Notes: a model not told the origin generated them from the sequence alone. A DNA stretch of 51,300 bases from an uncultured Acidimicrobiaceae bacterium (GCA_913041415.1 CAJWHS010000009.1:1-51300); one strand, 5' to 3'; shown: positions 1 through 10,383, counted from the stretch's first letter. Numbers and translations: made by a program.

Positions 1-1
1 C

Positions 2-487
2 GACACCGTGCTGGTGAACTCCAACTTCACGTACGGCGTGCGTACCGATGCGCGGCGCGGCTGGCTCGACGGTGTTGTCGATGTCTGTGAGGCCGAGGAT
101 CGCCCCTGGGTGTTGTCGCGCCATGTCGCCGAGCGAGGCCGGGTGTCGTATCCGGTGAGCGATCGTCCGGTCGACGAACTGCTGGCCGGAGCCGGCCACC
201 TCGTCAGCCGCTTCAGCACCGTGGCCCTCGACGCCCTGGCCTCCGGGGTCGAGTTGGCGTACCACAACCCACACGGCGAGCGGGAGCCCACATTCTCCGA
301 ACCGATGGGCGGTTTCACGGTCACTCGGTCGAGCGAGGAACTCCGGGCCGTGCTGCACGAGTCGCCCCGTGCCCGTGACGACGTGCGAGCCGGAGCCGAG
401 GCGTTCCTCGGTCATCACGTCCTGCTCGATTCGTCGACCACACCCGCCGAACGGGCGGCGGCGATTGTCGCCGACGCCATCGGCTAG
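2..487 (+). CDS. C-terminal part of a probable polysaccharide-biosynthesis / glycosyl- or glycerophosphotransferase-like protein (5' truncated)
   Basis: The frame is open from the first bases of the window and in frame with the codons before the first ATG at 8, so the true start lies upstream and only about 161 residues are present. The most telling stretch is [13 protein letters not shown] followed by AYHNPHGE. It resembles the part of CDP-glycerol glycerophosphotransferase-like and capsule proteins where a conserved Ser/Thr and a variant of 'ALALGKPVIYHNP' hold the donor nucleotide. It converges with rfbA and overlaps it by 3-4 bases. The rhamnose-donor neighbour supports a role in surface polysaccharide. 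The family assignment is an inference from this C-terminal motif only; UDP-GlcNAc 2-epimerase-like folds are an alternative. Confidence 0.6.
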   Translation, partial: DTVLVNSNFTYGVRTDARRGWLDGVVDVCEAEDRPWVLSRHVAERGRVSYPVSDRPVDELLAGAGHLVSRFSTVALDALASGVELAYHNPHGEREPTFSEPMGGFTVTRSSEELRAVLHESPRARDDVRAGAEAFLGHHVLLDSSTTPAERAAAIVADAIG

Positions 488-1371
488 CGACCCTGCGCGA
501 GGCCGCGCTCGGCCCGAGCAAGTAGACCTTCGCCGTAGCCCGACTTCAGCAGAGGTATAGCGAGATCCTTCAGCTGCTGGGCGGTGATGAAGCCCATCTC
601 GTACGCGACGTCCTCGGGCGAGCCGATCTTGAGTCGCTGACGGGTCTCGAGCACCCGGACGAACTCCGACGCCTCGACCAGCGAGGCGAAGGTGCCGGTG
701 TCGAGCCACGCAAGCCCTCGGCCCATCTGCACGACCCGCAGTTCACCTCGGTCGAGGTATGCCTGGTTGACCGCCGTGATCTCGAGCTCACCTCGTGCCG
801 ATGGGGAAATGGACTTGGCGATGTCGACCACTTCGCCATCGAAGAAGTAGAGGCCGGTGACAGCCCAGGTGCTCTGAGGTTGTTCGGGCTTTTCCTCGAT
901 ACCCGTGGCCGTACCGTCGTCGCCGAAGGCCACGACGCCGTAGCGTGCGGGATCGGGGACTTCCTTCGCGAACACGCGCGCCCCGGAGGGGGCCTCGGCT
1001 GCAGCGAGGAGAAGTTCGCGAAGACCGCCGCCGTAGAAGAGGTTGTCTCCGAGGATCAACGCACAGCCGTCGCCTTCGAGGAACTCCTCGCCGATGATAA
1101 ACGCCTCGGCGATGCCGTTGGGTTCGGCCTGGGTGGCGTACGAGAGCTTGACGCCCCACTGGGAGCCGTCGCCGAGCAGGCGTTCGAAGGCCGGGCGGTC
1201 GACCGGCGTCGTGATGATCAAAATCTCCCGTAACCCGGCCAGCATCAGCACGGACAGCGGGTAATAGATCATCGGCTTGTCGAAGACCGGCAGCAGCTGT
1301 TTCGAGGCGCCGAGCGTCAGCGGGTGCAGACGGCTTCCGGTACCACCGGCCAAGATGATGCCCTTCTGCAT
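484..1371 (-). CDS. rfbA: Glucose-1-phosphate thymidylyltransferase (RfbA/RmlA)
   Basis: Makes dTDP-glucose from dTTP and glucose-1-phosphate, the first step of dTDP-L-rhamnose synthesis, in the cytoplasm. The 295-residue length is normal. The N-terminus has the nucleotidyltransferase signature [11 protein letters not shown] followed by [18 protein letters not shown] (residues about 9-40). [13 protein letters not shown] near residue 105 carries the metal-binding Asp, and EEKPEQPQS is the sugar-binding block. It is the last gene of the minus-strand run rfbC-rfbB-rfbD-rfbA, 9 bases after rfbD, so it is very probably co-transcribed. Its 3' end overlaps the end of the convergent gene, leaving no room for a separate terminator. 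Confidence 0.96.
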   Translation of the reverse strand: MQKGIILAGGTGSRLHPLTLGASKQLLPVFDKPMIYYPLSVLMLAGLREILIITTPVDRPAFERLLGDGSQWGVKLSYATQAEPNGIAEAFIIGEEFLEGDGCALILGDNLFYGGGLRELLLAAAEAPSGARVFAKEVPDPARYGVVAFGDDGTATGIEEKPEQPQSTWAVTGLYFFDGEVVDIAKSISPSARGELEITAVNQAYLDRGELRVVQMGRGLAWLDTGTFASLVEASEFVRVLETRQRLKIGSPEDVAYEMGFITAQQLKDLAIPLLKSGYGEGLLARAERGLAQGR

Positions 1372-1380
1372 GCTTCTGTC

Positions 1381-2235
1381 CTAGTCGCTGAGGGCCTGGA
1401 TCTGCTCGATCACGGCTGGGAGCGAGGTGCGCCACCCAGGGAGCCGGATGCCGGCGGCGTCGGCAATCGCAGTGCTGTCGAGTCGACTGTTGGCCGGACG
1501 GGGCGCTCGGGTTGAGTACTCGGTGGTGGCGATCGCCTCGACCTCAACATCGATCCCAGCCGCTTCGACGATGCCGACAGCGAACTCGTGCCAGGTCGCC
1601 TCTTCGGTGCCGGCGAGATGGAACGTGCCGAGGTGGTCGGTGTCGACCAGTCGGAGGAGCGCATCGGCCAGGTCGTGGGCGCTGGTCGGGCAGCCGACTT
1701 GGTCGGCGACCACTCGCATGTCGGCGTTGTTGGTCGCGAGTCGCAGCATCGTTTTCACGAAGTTGTGGCCGTGGGCGCTGTAGAGCCATGAGGTGCGGAG
1801 GATGAGGTGATTGTCGATCTGTGCTCGGATAGCTGCTTCGCCGAGTGCCTTGGTCCGGCCGTAGTGGCCGAGCGGCGCAGTGGCATCGTCCTCGACATAC
1901 CAGCCGCCCTTCGCGCCGTCGAAGACGAAATCGGTCGAGAGATGGATGAGGCGTCGCCCGAACCCTGCAAGCAGGCCAGCGCCGCCTTCGTTCGCGTTCA
2001 ACGCACGCCCGGGCTCGTCCTCGGCTTGGTCAACGTTGGTGTACGCAGCGGCGTTGATGATGACCTCGGGGTCGAATTCGGCCAATGTCATCTGCACCTG
2101 GGGGAGATTGCTGAGGTCGAGTGCGGCTCGTGTCAGGATGTGCACGTCGAGATGAGCAAAACGGGCTTCGTCGACGCGATCGGCGATCGATCGCCCAAGT
2201 TGCCCTCCGCCTCCGGTGACGAGAACTCGGGTCAT
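1381..2235 (-). CDS. rfbD: dTDP-4-dehydrorhamnose reductase (RfbD/RmlD)
   Basis: Last step of dTDP-L-rhamnose synthesis: NAD(P)H reduction of dTDP-4-keto-L-rhamnose. An extended SDR of 284 residues. The N-terminal Rossmann motif is [19 protein letters not shown] lies at the catalytic Ser/Thr, and YGRTKALGE supplies the catalytic Tyr-x-x-x-Lys. The start codon overlaps the stop of rfbB in an ATGA arrangement, which indicates translational coupling. The order B then D then A downstream of C is a common rml operon layout. Confidence 0.95.
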   Translation of the reverse strand: MTRVLVTGGGGQLGRSIADRVDEARFAHLDVHILTRAALDLSNLPQVQMTLAEFDPEVIINAAAYTNVDQAEDEPGRALNANEGGAGLLAGFGRRLIHLSTDFVFDGAKGGWYVEDDATAPLGHYGRTKALGEAAIRAQIDNHLILRTSWLYSAHGHNFVKTMLRLATNNADMRVVADQVGCPTSAHDLADALLRLVDTDHLGTFHLAGTEEATWHEFAVGIVEAAGIDVEVEAIATTEYSTRAPRPANSRLDSTAIADAAGIRLPGWRTSLPAVIEQIQALSD

Positions 2236-3284
2236 GCCAGCCCCAGTCGGTCACCGCCGTAAGTGCCGTCCTGGATCGGCCTCCACCAGGCTTCGTTGGC
2301 GAGGTACCAATCGACTGTCCGGGCGATACCTTCCTCGAAGGTCAGCGTCGGGCTCCAGCCGAGTTCTTGCTGCAGCTTTGAGGAGTCGACGGCGTAGCGG
2401 AGGTCGTGGCCGGGTCGGTCGGTGACCAGAGTGATGAGATCGCGCCGCGGGCCCTCCGTCCTCACGCCGAGTCGTTCGTCGACGAGGTCGCAGATTGTCT
2501 CGACGACCTGGAGGTTCGAACGCTCGGCAGCACCGCCGATCACATACGTCTCACCGACCGTGCCGGCGGTGAGCACCTGTGTGAGCGCAGCGGCATGGTC
2601 GGTGACGAAGAGCCAATCGCGCACGTTCTCGCCCGTGCCGTAGACGGGGAGCGGTTCACCGGCGATCGCCTTGAGCGTGATGAGCGGGATCAGCTTCTCC
2701 GGGAAGTGGAAGGGTCCGTAGTTGTTCGAGCAGTTGGTGATGAGCACCGGTACGCCATAGGTCTCACCCCAAGCCCGCACGAGGTGGTCAGCGGCCGCTT
2801 TCGACGCCGAATACGGCGATCGCGGGCTGTACGGCGTGGCTTCGTCGAAGGGTTCGGTTTCGTACCCGAGATCGCCGAAGACCTCGTCGGTTGAGACGTG
2901 AAGGAATCGAAAGCCGGCACCGTCGTCGCTGCGAGTTGCCATCAGCCGTCGAGACGCCTGCAGCAGCTGCATCGTGCCGACGATGTTCGTGAGCACGAAC
3001 TCCTCAGGCCCGTCGATTGAACGGTCGACGTGGCTTTCGGCTGCCAGATGCATGACCGCGTCGGGCTGGTGGTCGAGGAAGGCAGCTTTGACCGCCTCGG
3101 GGTCGCGGATGTCGATCGCAAGATGGCGGTATCGCTCGTCGTTCACGACCGACTTGACCGATCCCTCCGTGGCGGCATAGGTCATCAGGTCGACGTTGAT
3201 GACCTCGTGCTCGGTCTCCTGCATTAGATGACGCACGACGGCCGAGCCGATGAAACCACAGCCACCGGTGACGAGAACCCTCAC
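2232..3284 (-). CDS. rfbB: dTDP-glucose 4,6-dehydratase (RfbB/RmlB)
   Basis: NAD-dependent conversion of dTDP-glucose to dTDP-4-keto-6-deoxyglucose. An extended SDR of 350 residues with [11 protein letters not shown] at the N-terminus, [12 protein letters not shown], the family-specific [12 protein letters not shown] block (Thr-Asp-Glu of the dehydratase site) and [11 protein letters not shown] with the catalytic Tyr and Lys. [15 protein letters not shown] is also diagnostic of RmlB. The start is GTG and overlaps the rfbC stop (GTGA), so translation is probably coupled. No alternative function is likely. Confidence 0.97.
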   Translation of the reverse strand: MRVLVTGGCGFIGSAVVRHLMQETEHEVINVDLMTYAATEGSVKSVVNDERYRHLAIDIRDPEAVKAAFLDHQPDAVMHLAAESHVDRSIDGPEEFVLTNIVGTMQLLQASRRLMATRSDDGAGFRFLHVSTDEVFGDLGYETEPFDEATPYSPRSPYSASKAAADHLVRAWGETYGVPVLITNCSNNYGPFHFPEKLIPLITLKAIAGEPLPVYGTGENVRDWLFVTDHAAALTQVLTAGTVGETYVIGGAAERSNLQVVETICDLVDERLGVRTEGPRRDLITLVTDRPGHDLRYAVDSSKLQQELGWSPTLTFEEGIARTVDWYLANEAWWRPIQDGTYGGDRLGLA

Positions 3285-3838
3285 GCTGTGACCTCGGCTA
3301 GGTAGGCCGACAGGGGAGCGGCGACTGCGTCCTTGTCGGACAGAACGGCGTCGGCCCGGTCGATCGGCCAGTCGATCCCGAGTTCGGGATCGTCGAACCG
3401 GATCGTTCGCTCGGCACCGGGGTCATACGGGGCATCGACCTTGTAGGTCATGACCGTGTCGTCCTCGAGTGTGCAGAATCCATGGGCGAACCCGGCGGGG
3501 ATCCAGAACAGCCGGGGAGTCTCGCCGCTCAGCTCGATCGCGACGTGCTGAAGGTGGGTTGGCGAATGGGGGCGGAGGTCGAGCGCCACGTCGAGCACCC
3601 GACCACGAGTCACCCGGATCAGCTTGCCCTGGGAGGCCTCGCCGGTCTGAAGGTGAAGGCCGCGGATCGTGCCGCGCCTCGCTGACCAGGACTCGTTGTC
3701 TTGCATGATGTCGAGGTCGACCCCGAATCCGGCAAGGGTCACCCGGTTGAACGTCTCCCGGAACGAGCCGCGATCGTCGCCGTGGATGGCGAGCTCGAAC
3801 TCGAGGAGTCTGGGGAGCGGTTCTCGGAGTAACTTCAT
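3281..3838 (-). CDS. rfbC: dTDP-4-dehydrorhamnose 3,5-epimerase (RfbC/RmlC)
   Basis: Double epimerisation of dTDP-4-keto-6-deoxyglucose to the L-rhamno form. A cupin of about 185 residues. [11 protein letters not shown] near the N-terminus, then RGLHLQ (catalytic His region; most homologues read RGLHYQ) and [10 protein letters not shown] chose the ATG that begins MKLLREP because the family starts there. Two upstream in-frame ATGs (3847, 3862) would add up to eight residues of low-similarity sequence, and no clear Shine-Dalgarno separates the options. First gene of the rhamnose operon. The 139 bases between it and guaB hold promoters for both directions. Confidence 0.94.
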   Translation of the reverse strand: MKLLREPLPRLLEFELAIHGDDRGSFRETFNRVTLAGFGVDLDIMQDNESWSARRGTIRGLHLQTGEASQGKLIRVTRGRVLDVALDLRPHSPTHLQHVAIELSGETPRLFWIPAGFAHGFCTLEDDTVMTYKVDAPYDPGAERTIRFDDPELGIDWPIDRADAVLSDKDAVAAPLSAYLAEVTA

Positions 3839-3943
3839 CGGCGGCATCGTCGGGCGACGCACACGCGTCGGTCAACTCTGGTGAGTGTAGGAGGCCTGGG
3901 ACACGTCGTCGCCGTCATGACCCAGCCCCTCCTTCCCGGGTCC

Positions 3944-3971
3944 TTGTCAGCGGCGAGGTTTCCTCTATCGT
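3944..3971 (+). promoter_or_regulatory. Predicted guaB promoter, apparently giving a leaderless mRNA
   Basis: TTGTCA at 3944-3949 and TATCGT at 3966-3971 are separated by 16 bases, a good fit to an actinobacterial housekeeping-sigma promoter. The guaB ATG is at 3978, only 6 bases after the -10 box, and there is no Shine-Dalgarno. Transcription would therefore start at or next to the A of the ATG. Motif match by eye; no experimental support. Confidence 0.55.
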
Positions 3972-3977
3972 GAGACG

Positions 3978-5426
3978 ATGAACGACAAGGTGCTCTCCGG
4001 TTCCGAGGCGCTCACCTTCGACGACGTGCTGGTCGTCCCCGGTTGGAGCGAAGTCCTGCCCACCGAAGCTGACACCTCCACGTCCATGGCGGGTATCGAG
4101 TTGGCCGTGCCGTTGATGTCAGCGGCGATGGACACCGTCACCGAATCCCCGTTGGCGATCGCTATCGCTCGCGCCGGCGGGATCGGGGTGCTGCACCGCA
4201 ACCTCACCATCGAGCAGCAGGCCGAAGAGGTCGATCGGGTCAAGCGGGCGCAGGCCGGCATGATCTCGGCGCCGATCAGCCTCCCGCCCACCTCCACGCT
4301 TGACGATGCGGAGGCGCTGATGGCACGGCACAAGATCAGTGGCGTGCCGATCTGTGATCCCGACGGTCGCCTTGTCGGCATTCTCACCAACCGTGATGTG
4401 CGGTTCTGCACCCCCGATCAGTACTCCCAGCCCGTCACCGATTTCATGACCGCCGACGGTCTGGTCACCGCACCCGTCGGTACCAGCCTCGAGGAAGCAG
4501 TCGAGGTGCTGCACGAGCATCGCATCGAGAAGCTGCCGTTGGTCGACGACGCCGGTGTGCTCCAGGGCCTGATCACGGTCAAGGACATCGACAAGCGCAT
4601 CGAGTACCCCAACGCAACCCTCGATACGAATGGGCGGCTCCGGGTCGCCGCCGCCGTCGGGGTCACCGATGTCGCCGAGCGCACCGAAGCCCTCGAGGCC
4701 GCAGGCGTCGACATGATCGTGATCGACACTGCGCATGGCCACACCCAGGGGGTCGTCGATGCGGTCCGCACCATCAAGAAGGGTTGGCCCGATCTGCCAG
4801 TCGTCGGCGGCAACGTCGTCACGCGAGAAGGCGTCGAGACCCTCGTCGAGGCCGGTGCCGATGTCATAAAGGTCGGTGTGGGGGCCGGCAGCATCTGCAC
4901 CACCCGCATCGTCGCTGGTGCGGGAATGCCCCAGATGACCGCAATCCACAAATGCGTCCAGGCCGCCCGCGAACTCGGTGTCCCGATCATTGCCGATGGC
5001 GGCATCGTCACCTCCGGCGACATCGTCAAGGCGTTCGTCGCCGGCGCCGACGCCGTCATGCTCGGCAATCTGCTCGCCGGGGTCGACGAGGCACCGGGCG
5101 AGCTTGAGCTCGTCGACGGGGCGATGTGGAAGACCTATCGGGGCATGGGCTCCTCGGGTGCAATGCGAGGCCGGGCGAGTGATCGCTACGGCACCGGCCA
5201 GGCCCCCGGCAAGCACGTCGCCGAAGGCGTCGAGGGTCGTGTCCGGTACGCCGGGCCGATGTCGGAGCTCATCAGCCAGATCGTCGGTGGCCTGCGATCG
5301 GGCATGGGCTATGCCGGCGCCGCCGACCTCGACGACCTGCGCCACCGCACCAGGCTCACCCGCATCACCGGTGCCGGTCTCCGCGAAAGCCATCCTCACG
5401 ACATCACCGTTCTGCGCGACGAATGA
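3978..5426 (+). CDS. guaB: IMP dehydrogenase (GuaB)
   Basis: Oxidises IMP to XMP with NAD+, the committed step to GMP. The 482-residue length is typical. The N-terminal TIM-barrel half starts with [11 protein letters not shown]. Two CBS domains sit at about residues 95-215 ([20 protein letters not shown]), followed by the barrel with AHGHTQGV, the catalytic loop GAGSICTTR (Cys307) and [10 protein letters not shown] near the C-terminus. All key residues are present. Its last four bases (ATGA) overlap the next gene, so it heads a three-gene operon with an alpha/beta hydrolase and a Nei-like glycosylase. A leaderless promoter lies immediately upstream. Confidence 0.97.
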   Translation: MNDKVLSGSEALTFDDVLVVPGWSEVLPTEADTSTSMAGIELAVPLMSAAMDTVTESPLAIAIARAGGIGVLHRNLTIEQQAEEVDRVKRAQAGMISAPISLPPTSTLDDAEALMARHKISGVPICDPDGRLVGILTNRDVRFCTPDQYSQPVTDFMTADGLVTAPVGTSLEEAVEVLHEHRIEKLPLVDDAGVLQGLITVKDIDKRIEYPNATLDTNGRLRVAAAVGVTDVAERTEALEAAGVDMIVIDTAHGHTQGVVDAVRTIKKGWPDLPVVGGNVVTREGVETLVEAGADVIKVGVGAGSICTTRIVAGAGMPQMTAIHKCVQAARELGVPIIADGGIVTSGDIVKAFVAGADAVMLGNLLAGVDEAPGELELVDGAMWKTYRGMGSSGAMRGRASDRYGTGQAPGKHVAEGVEGRVRYAGPMSELISQIVGGLRSGMGYAGAADLDDLRHRTRLTRITGAGLRESHPHDITVLRDE

Positions 5427-6472
5427 GCGTCCAAGAACGCATCGACAAGACTCTTGCCCGAGGGCAACGCCGTCTCCCCAAAGCGGCGCTGCGGCGCCGT
5501 CATGGCGAGTCCCCCACGATAGATGGCCACACCCTCGATCTTCACGTCCACGCCTACGCGTCGCTCGTCCAGGCGGCCCGAGCCCGCAGCGCAGACTCGG
5601 AGGTCACAACACAGACGATCCGCGACGGCTTCGAAGCAATGGTCAAAATCGGCTCGGGTGGTCCTGTCGCTGAGGTTTCGGTGCATGACCGCACGATCCC
5701 GGGCCCCGCAGGCAACATTCCCATCCGTCTCTACCACCCGCCCCGCACCTCAGGTCGATCCGACGCGATCGTCTGGTTCCACCAGGGCGGCGGTGTGATC
5801 GGCGGTCTCGAAACCGACCACACCCTGTGCACGATGCTCTCCGACGCCTGCCAGGCCGTCGTGATCTCGGTCGACTATCGCCTCGCTCCGGAGCATCCGT
5901 TCCCGGCGGACGTTGTCGATTCGCTCGCTGCGTACCAGTGGGTCATCGACCATGCCGACGGCCTCGGGATTGACCCCGCTCGCGTCGCCGTCGCCGGCAC
6001 TTCGCAGGGAGGTAAGATCTCTGCTGTCGTGTGTCAGGAACGTCGCCGGGAAGGTCTTGCGGCACCGGTCGCCCAGATCCTGCTCTATCCGGGCCTCGAC
6101 GCCACCTGGCAGGGCAACTCGCGCGACACGATGGCGGAAGCGTGGCCGCTGGGCGAACTCATACTGCAGTTCTTCGCGCTCATGGGTGGGATCACCGACG
6201 ACAATGCCGATGACCGCAGGGCTAGCCCGGGCCTCGAGTCGAACCTCGCCGGGCAGCCACCTGCGCTGATCGTCACCGCTGGCTTCGACCCGCTGCGCTC
6301 GGAAGGCGACGCGTACGCGGCGGCGCTGAAGGAAGCTGATGTCAGGGTTGTGCACCGCTGCGAAGGTGAACTCACCCATTCGTTCACGGTGATGGGTGCC
6401 GTCTCGAAGGCCGCCCAGGAGGCCACTGAGCGGATCGCACGCGACGCCGCTGCGCTGCTGGCCAACGCCTGA
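5423..6472 (+). CDS. Alpha/beta hydrolase of the hormone-sensitive-lipase (HSL/GDXG) family
   Basis: Probable carboxylesterase or lipase, cytoplasmic (no signal peptide), 349 residues. The oxyanion block reads FHQGGG at residues 119-124 where the family normally has HGGG. The nucleophile elbow is GTSQGGK (Ser194), followed by FDPLRSEGD (Asp289) and THS (His319), giving a full Ser-Asp-His triad. [12 protein letters not shown] after the oxyanion block is also family-specific. The start codon overlaps the guaB stop (ATGA), and its stop overlaps the start of the Nei gene (TGATG). The natural substrate cannot be read from the sequence, and co-transcription with guaB does not suggest one. Confidence 0.9.
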   Translation: MSVQERIDKTLARGQRRLPKAALRRRHGESPTIDGHTLDLHVHAYASLVQAARARSADSEVTTQTIRDGFEAMVKIGSGGPVAEVSVHDRTIPGPAGNIPIRLYHPPRTSGRSDAIVWFHQGGGVIGGLETDHTLCTMLSDACQAVVISVDYRLAPEHPFPADVVDSLAAYQWVIDHADGLGIDPARVAVAGTSQGGKISAVVCQERRREGLAAPVAQILLYPGLDATWQGNSRDTMAEAWPLGELILQFFALMGGITDDNADDRRASPGLESNLAGQPPALIVTAGFDPLRSEGDAYAAALKEADVRVVHRCEGELTHSFTVMGAVSKAAQEATERIARDAAALLANA

Positions 6473-7230
6473 TGCCCGAGGGCGACACCCTCTTCAACAC
6501 GGCCCTCACCCTTCGTCCTGCGCTATTGGGTGAGTCGTTGACCGCTGTCAGCATCCGGTCCCGAGGCATGTACCGGCTGCGGGTCGGCGACACGGTCCGT
6601 TCGGTCGAGGCAGTTGGCAAGTTCCTCGAGATCGTGGTCGAACGGGGTCTTGCGCTCCGCACCCATCTCCACATGACCGGCGTCTGGCATCTCTACGAGC
6701 AAGGCGAGCGATGGCGCCGGTCGCGTCATCTCGCCCGCGCCGTGCTCGAGACGGAGTCACACGTCGCCGTCTGCTTCGCCGCCCCCACGGTCGAGGTCGG
6801 GCCGGCGGCCGATGATCGTCTCGCTCACCTCGGCCCTGATCTTTGTCACGCCGATGTCGATCTCGATGCGGTGCTCGAACGAGTCGCTTGCTCGGACCCA
6901 TCGACCGAAATCGCCGAGGTGTTGCTCGATCAGCGGCTCGCAGCGGGCATCGGCAACGTCTACAAAAACGAGGTGCTCTGGGCGTGTGAGGTCAGCCCAT
7001 TCCGCCCGCTCGCCGAGGTCGACGAGCCGATGCGGCGCCGCCTGTACGAGACTGCTGCCGAGCAACTCCAGGCCAACCTCGGCCGCTGGAAACGCCAAAC
7101 CCACCCGAAGGGTCTTGCGGTGTACAACCGGGCCGGTCAGGGCTGCTACCGCTGCCTCGGCCGGATTCGCACGATCGAGCACGGCGACATCGGACGACGC
7201 ACCTGGTGGTGCGCCGACTGTCAGACCTGA
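6472..7230 (+). CDS. Fpg/Nei-family DNA glycosylase / AP lyase (endonuclease VIII-like)
   Basis: Bifunctional base-excision repair enzyme. The start MPEGDT is the signature of the family: Pro2 forms the Schiff base and Glu3 is catalytic after removal of Met1; MPEGD with T is the Nei2-like actinobacterial form rather than Fpg (MPELPE). The helix-two-turn-helix region ends at GIGNVYKNEVLW. The C-terminal zinc finger has Cys225, Cys228, Cys247 and Cys250 (CYRC...CADC). Length (252) is typical. Third gene of the guaB operon. Fpg versus Nei2 substrate preference is inferred from the N-terminal motif. Confidence 0.92.
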   Translation: MPEGDTLFNTALTLRPALLGESLTAVSIRSRGMYRLRVGDTVRSVEAVGKFLEIVVERGLALRTHLHMTGVWHLYEQGERWRRSRHLARAVLETESHVAVCFAAPTVEVGPAADDRLAHLGPDLCHADVDLDAVLERVACSDPSTEIAEVLLDQRLAAGIGNVYKNEVLWACEVSPFRPLAEVDEPMRRRLYETAAEQLQANLGRWKRQTHPKGLAVYNRAGQGCYRCLGRIRTIEHGDIGRRTWWCADCQT

Positions 7231-7278
7231 CCAGCGATCAGGCCCGGTCTCTCGCCAAACCACAGCCGCTGGCGCGGA

Positions 7279-10200
7279 TTACTCGTGGCTGATCGCGTCG
7301 AGGACGTTCAGGCGGGCTGCTCGACGGGCCGGCACCATGGCGGCACCGATGCCGGCGATCGCAGCGATGGCGAGGTACTGCATCAGATCGGTGACTGGAA
7401 TGTCGAGAGTCGAGATAAAGGCGTCGGGGATCACCTGCACCGCTGCGGCACCGAACAAGGTGCCGAGAATGAGTCCTAAGAAGCCGCCGAACACCGCGAT
7501 GATTGCGCCCTCGAACAACACCATTCGGGTCATCTGGCGTGAGGTCATGCCGACCGCCCGGACGAGGCCGAGTTCTCTCGTTCGTTCGAACACGGACAAT
7601 GCAAGGGTGATTGCAATGCCGAGGAGAGCGATCACGATCGCCACGAGTAACAACACGTTGATGACGACTAGGGCCTGATCGATCGAGTTCTCCTGGCGCT
7701 CCTGGAACTCCTCTCGAGAATCGACGTTGAGCTGCGGGTAGCTGTCGGTGATCGCCAGGATGGCGGCGCGCGCACGGTCATCGTCGATACCGTTGGCGGT
7801 GGTGACTGACAGGAACTGATCGCCTCCGGTTGGATACCGGTCCTGCCAGAGTTCGAGTGAGATCACCCGGTTGCCATAGATCGATGCGTCGGTGAAAATG
7901 CCGCCGACCGTCACCGTCTCGACGACCTGATCGGGGAATTCGATCTCGAACGAATCGCCGATCTCCAACAGGTTGTCAGCAGCGAAGCCTTCGTGGATCC
8001 ATATCGTGTCTCGCCCGATCAACGACTCGTCGAGTTCGACAAAGTCCGGGTTGAGATGCTCGAGCGAGTTCGCGAGATCGGTAGCCGAGGAGTCCTGGAC
8101 CTCTTGGTTGACGACGGTGCGGTAGGCCTCAAATGAAAAGCGGTAACGCACCACCGTGTCGGTCTCGTCGAGCATGTCGAGATCACGGGCCAGATCGGTG
8201 CTGAAGTTGAACGTTGGGTCGCCCTGGGCGTTGCCGGAGATGAACCAGTCGCTGGTGACCGAATCCGACAAGATGTCGGCGAAGGTCGCCTTGAATGACG
8301 ACGCAACGACGGTGGCGGTCGAGACGAGGGCAAGGCCGATCATGAGTGCGGTTGCTGCCGATGCGGTTCGGTCGGGATTGCGACGCGAGTTCTCTCGGGC
8401 CATGCGGGCATTGGCGCGCATCGATGTCGGGAGGAAACGGCGCAGGCACGTCGCTGCGCCGAAGAGCACGACTCCGACGGGCAGCAGCGCGATCTCCGCC
8501 GTCTCGAGGGTCAAGAGGCCGGCCAGGCCCGTGAGCGCAAGCACCACACCGACGGCACCGACGAGGAAGACGAAGACCGCTGCGATCACCCGGGAGATAC
8601 GCCAGCCGAGAATGAAGGACGTGTCGATGCAGCGGAGGCCAAGCGCCAGCAACCCGAGGGCAAACGTGATCGCAAATCCGAAGCCGACAACCTCAACACC
8701 GGCCGCAAACCCAGGGTCGGTGAACAGGGCAACAAACCGGATCACGAAGAGGACTGCGCACCCGATGGTCGCCGCAGCGCCGAGCAGCGTTAGCGGTACC
8801 CCGACCAGGAGCAGAAGGATCGCTAGCGGCCATCGCCCCAGAGCCCCAACGATGCCCGGCGCCCACATCGGGCTGATTGAGGCGACGCCGAGGAAAGTTG
8901 TGCCGGCGGCGACACCGAGCAGGATGAGGACCGTGCCGGTGCCAAGGTCGAGAATCAGCGACAGCAACAACAAGGCGATACCGAACGCCGCTGTCGAGTA
9001 GCGAGCAACGCCCGGATTGAGCCGACGCGAGCCGATTGTGTTGCCGAATGCGGCGATCGGGCCCAGCAACAGCACCAGCTGCCAGTTGTCGCTGATCAAG
9101 GCGAATAGCAGGATCAGCCAGGACACGATGACGATGGAGCCACCAAGCACCGTGTTGACGGCCGGCTGGCGGTGGACGAGTCGAGCGTCGGAACGCAGGG
9201 CCGCCATCGGCGAGATATCACGTGCACGGAACGACGGCACGATGGCCGACACCATCGTCACTCCGACGCCGACTATCGCGCCCCAGATGAAGGTCGCCGG
9301 CTCAAGAAGAAGATCGTTGCCCTGCGGCGCGAACTCGAACCTCGACAAGAGCCAACGCAGTGTCCAACCGAGTCCGATGCCGGTCGCGATTCCGACCACG
9401 GTGCTGAACATCGCCACGATCGCAGCCTCGCCGAGGAGGGCCGTCGTGACCTGCCGACCGGTTGCCCCGATGGCTCGGAGCAGACCGAGTTCGCGAATCC
9501 GTTGGCCGACCAGGATCGAGAAGACGTTGTAAATGACAAACGCCGACACCAACAAGATGATGAAGGCGAAGACCAAGAGGAACGTCTGGAATCGGCTGAT
9601 GAAATCGTCGAAGTCCTGAGCCTGTTCATCGGCGGCCGCCTCGCTTGTGAGCGCCTCGAACCCGTCGGGCAGGGCTGCCTGAACCCGGGCCAGCAAGGTC
9701 GCAACGTCCTGGCCCTCGGCGGCGACGACGGTGAGGTCGTCATAGCCCTCGTTGCGATTCAAGATCTCAAGAGCGCTCTCGGTGTCGAAAGCGATCAGCT
9801 TGGCGCCGACCAAGGCGTTGGTCTCCGGATCGGCGAACGAGAACGTGCCGACGAGCTCGAAGCTGCGAGGGCTGTCGTTGGTGAGGACGGTATAAGTTCC
9901 GCCGATCTCGAACGTCCCGTCGGCGAAGGCATCGACATCCATCGCCATCTCGGTCGACGAGCGCGGCTCGCGGCCTTCTCGGACGAAGAGGCGGGGACTG
10001 GGAGTGTCGGACTCCCAGTTGACACCGAGGTTCGGCGGACCGAGTGTCACCTGGGCCTCCCCCTCGCCGTCGATGGCGATGGTGTTGAAGGAGATGATGC
10101 GGGGCTGGACCGCCTCGACGCCTTCGACGGCGGCGAGGGTGTCGCTGAGCTCAACGGGTACCTGCGGGGCATCGATACGTTCACCGAACGGAATCTCGCT

Positions 10201-10383
10201 CCGGACCTGGATGTCGAAGTTGCCCTGAATGTCATCGGCTAGGTCGCCGAACGTCGCTCGCAGACTGTCGGTGAAGACGAAGACACCGACAGTGAACATC
10301 ACGCCCAGCGTCACTGCCGAGCAGGTGAGAAGGAAGCGAAAGGGCTTGGCGGTGACGTTTCGCCAGATGAGGCGGAAGCCCAT
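7279..10383 (-). CDS. FtsX/MacB-type ABC transporter permease, large form
   Basis: Membrane subunit of an exporter or lipoprotein-release/mechanotransmission ABC system, 1034 residues. Layout: a first membrane helix (about 18-38), a large extracytoplasmic MacB-like domain (about 40-265), FtsX core helices (about 268-385) containing RELGLLRAIGATGRQ, a long hydrophobic middle (about 410-650), a second extracytoplasmic domain (about 700-890), and a second FtsX core (about 900-1034) with RELGLVRAVGMTSRQ. The two matching core motifs show the internal duplication normal for this type. The middle section holds more membrane helices than usual. The start overlaps the stop of the ATPase gene by one base. 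Substrate unknown. Confidence 0.93.
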   Translation of the reverse strand: MGFRLIWRNVTAKPFRFLLTCSAVTLGVMFTVGVFVFTDSLRATFGDLADDIQGNFDIQVRSEIPFGERIDAPQVPVELSDTLAAVEGVEAVQPRIISFNTIAIDGEGEAQVTLGPPNLGVNWESDTPSPRLFVREGREPRSSTEMAMDVDAFADGTFEIGGTYTVLTNDSPRSFELVGTFSFADPETNALVGAKLIAFDTESALEILNRNEGYDDLTVVAAEGQDVATLLARVQAALPDGFEALTSEAAADEQAQDFDDFISRFQTFLLVFAFIILLVSAFVIYNVFSILVGQRIRELGLLRAIGATGRQVTTALLGEAAIVAMFSTVVGIATGIGLGWTLRWLLSRFEFAPQGNDLLLEPATFIWGAIVGVGVTMVSAIVPSFRARDISPMAALRSDARLVHRQPAVNTVLGGSIVIVSWLILLFALISDNWQLVLLLGPIAAFGNTIGSRRLNPGVARYSTAAFGIALLLLSLILDLGTGTVLILLGVAAGTTFLGVASISPMWAPGIVGALGRWPLAILLLLVGVPLTLLGAAATIGCAVLFVIRFVALFTDPGFAAGVEVVGFGFAITFALGLLALGLRCIDTSFILGWRISRVIAAVFVFLVGAVGVVLALTGLAGLLTLETAEIALLPVGVVLFGAATCLRRFLPTSMRANARMARENSRRNPDRTASAATALMIGLALVSTATVVASSFKATFADILSDSVTSDWFISGNAQGDPTFNFSTDLARDLDMLDETDTVVRYRFSFEAYRTVVNQEVQDSSATDLANSLEHLNPDFVELDESLIGRDTIWIHEGFAADNLLEIGDSFEIEFPDQVVETVTVGGIFTDASIYGNRVISLELWQDRYPTGGDQFLSVTTANGIDDDRARAAILAITDSYPQLNVDSREEFQERQENSIDQALVVINVLLLVAIVIALLGIAITLALSVFERTRELGLVRAVGMTSRQMTRMVLFEGAIIAVFGGFLGLILGTLFGAAAVQVIPDAFISTLDIPVTDLMQYLAIAAIAGIGAAMVPARRAARLNVLDAISHE

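Noticed and set aside
4119-5399. 426-codon minus-strand frame opposite guaB
   Set aside because: Asp/Gly-rich shadow composition; guaB on the other strand is fully convincing.
7226-7242. Short inverted repeat (CCTGA...TCAGG) between the convergent nei-like and permease genes as a terminator
   Set aside because: Stem of only five pairs and no T-run on either strand.
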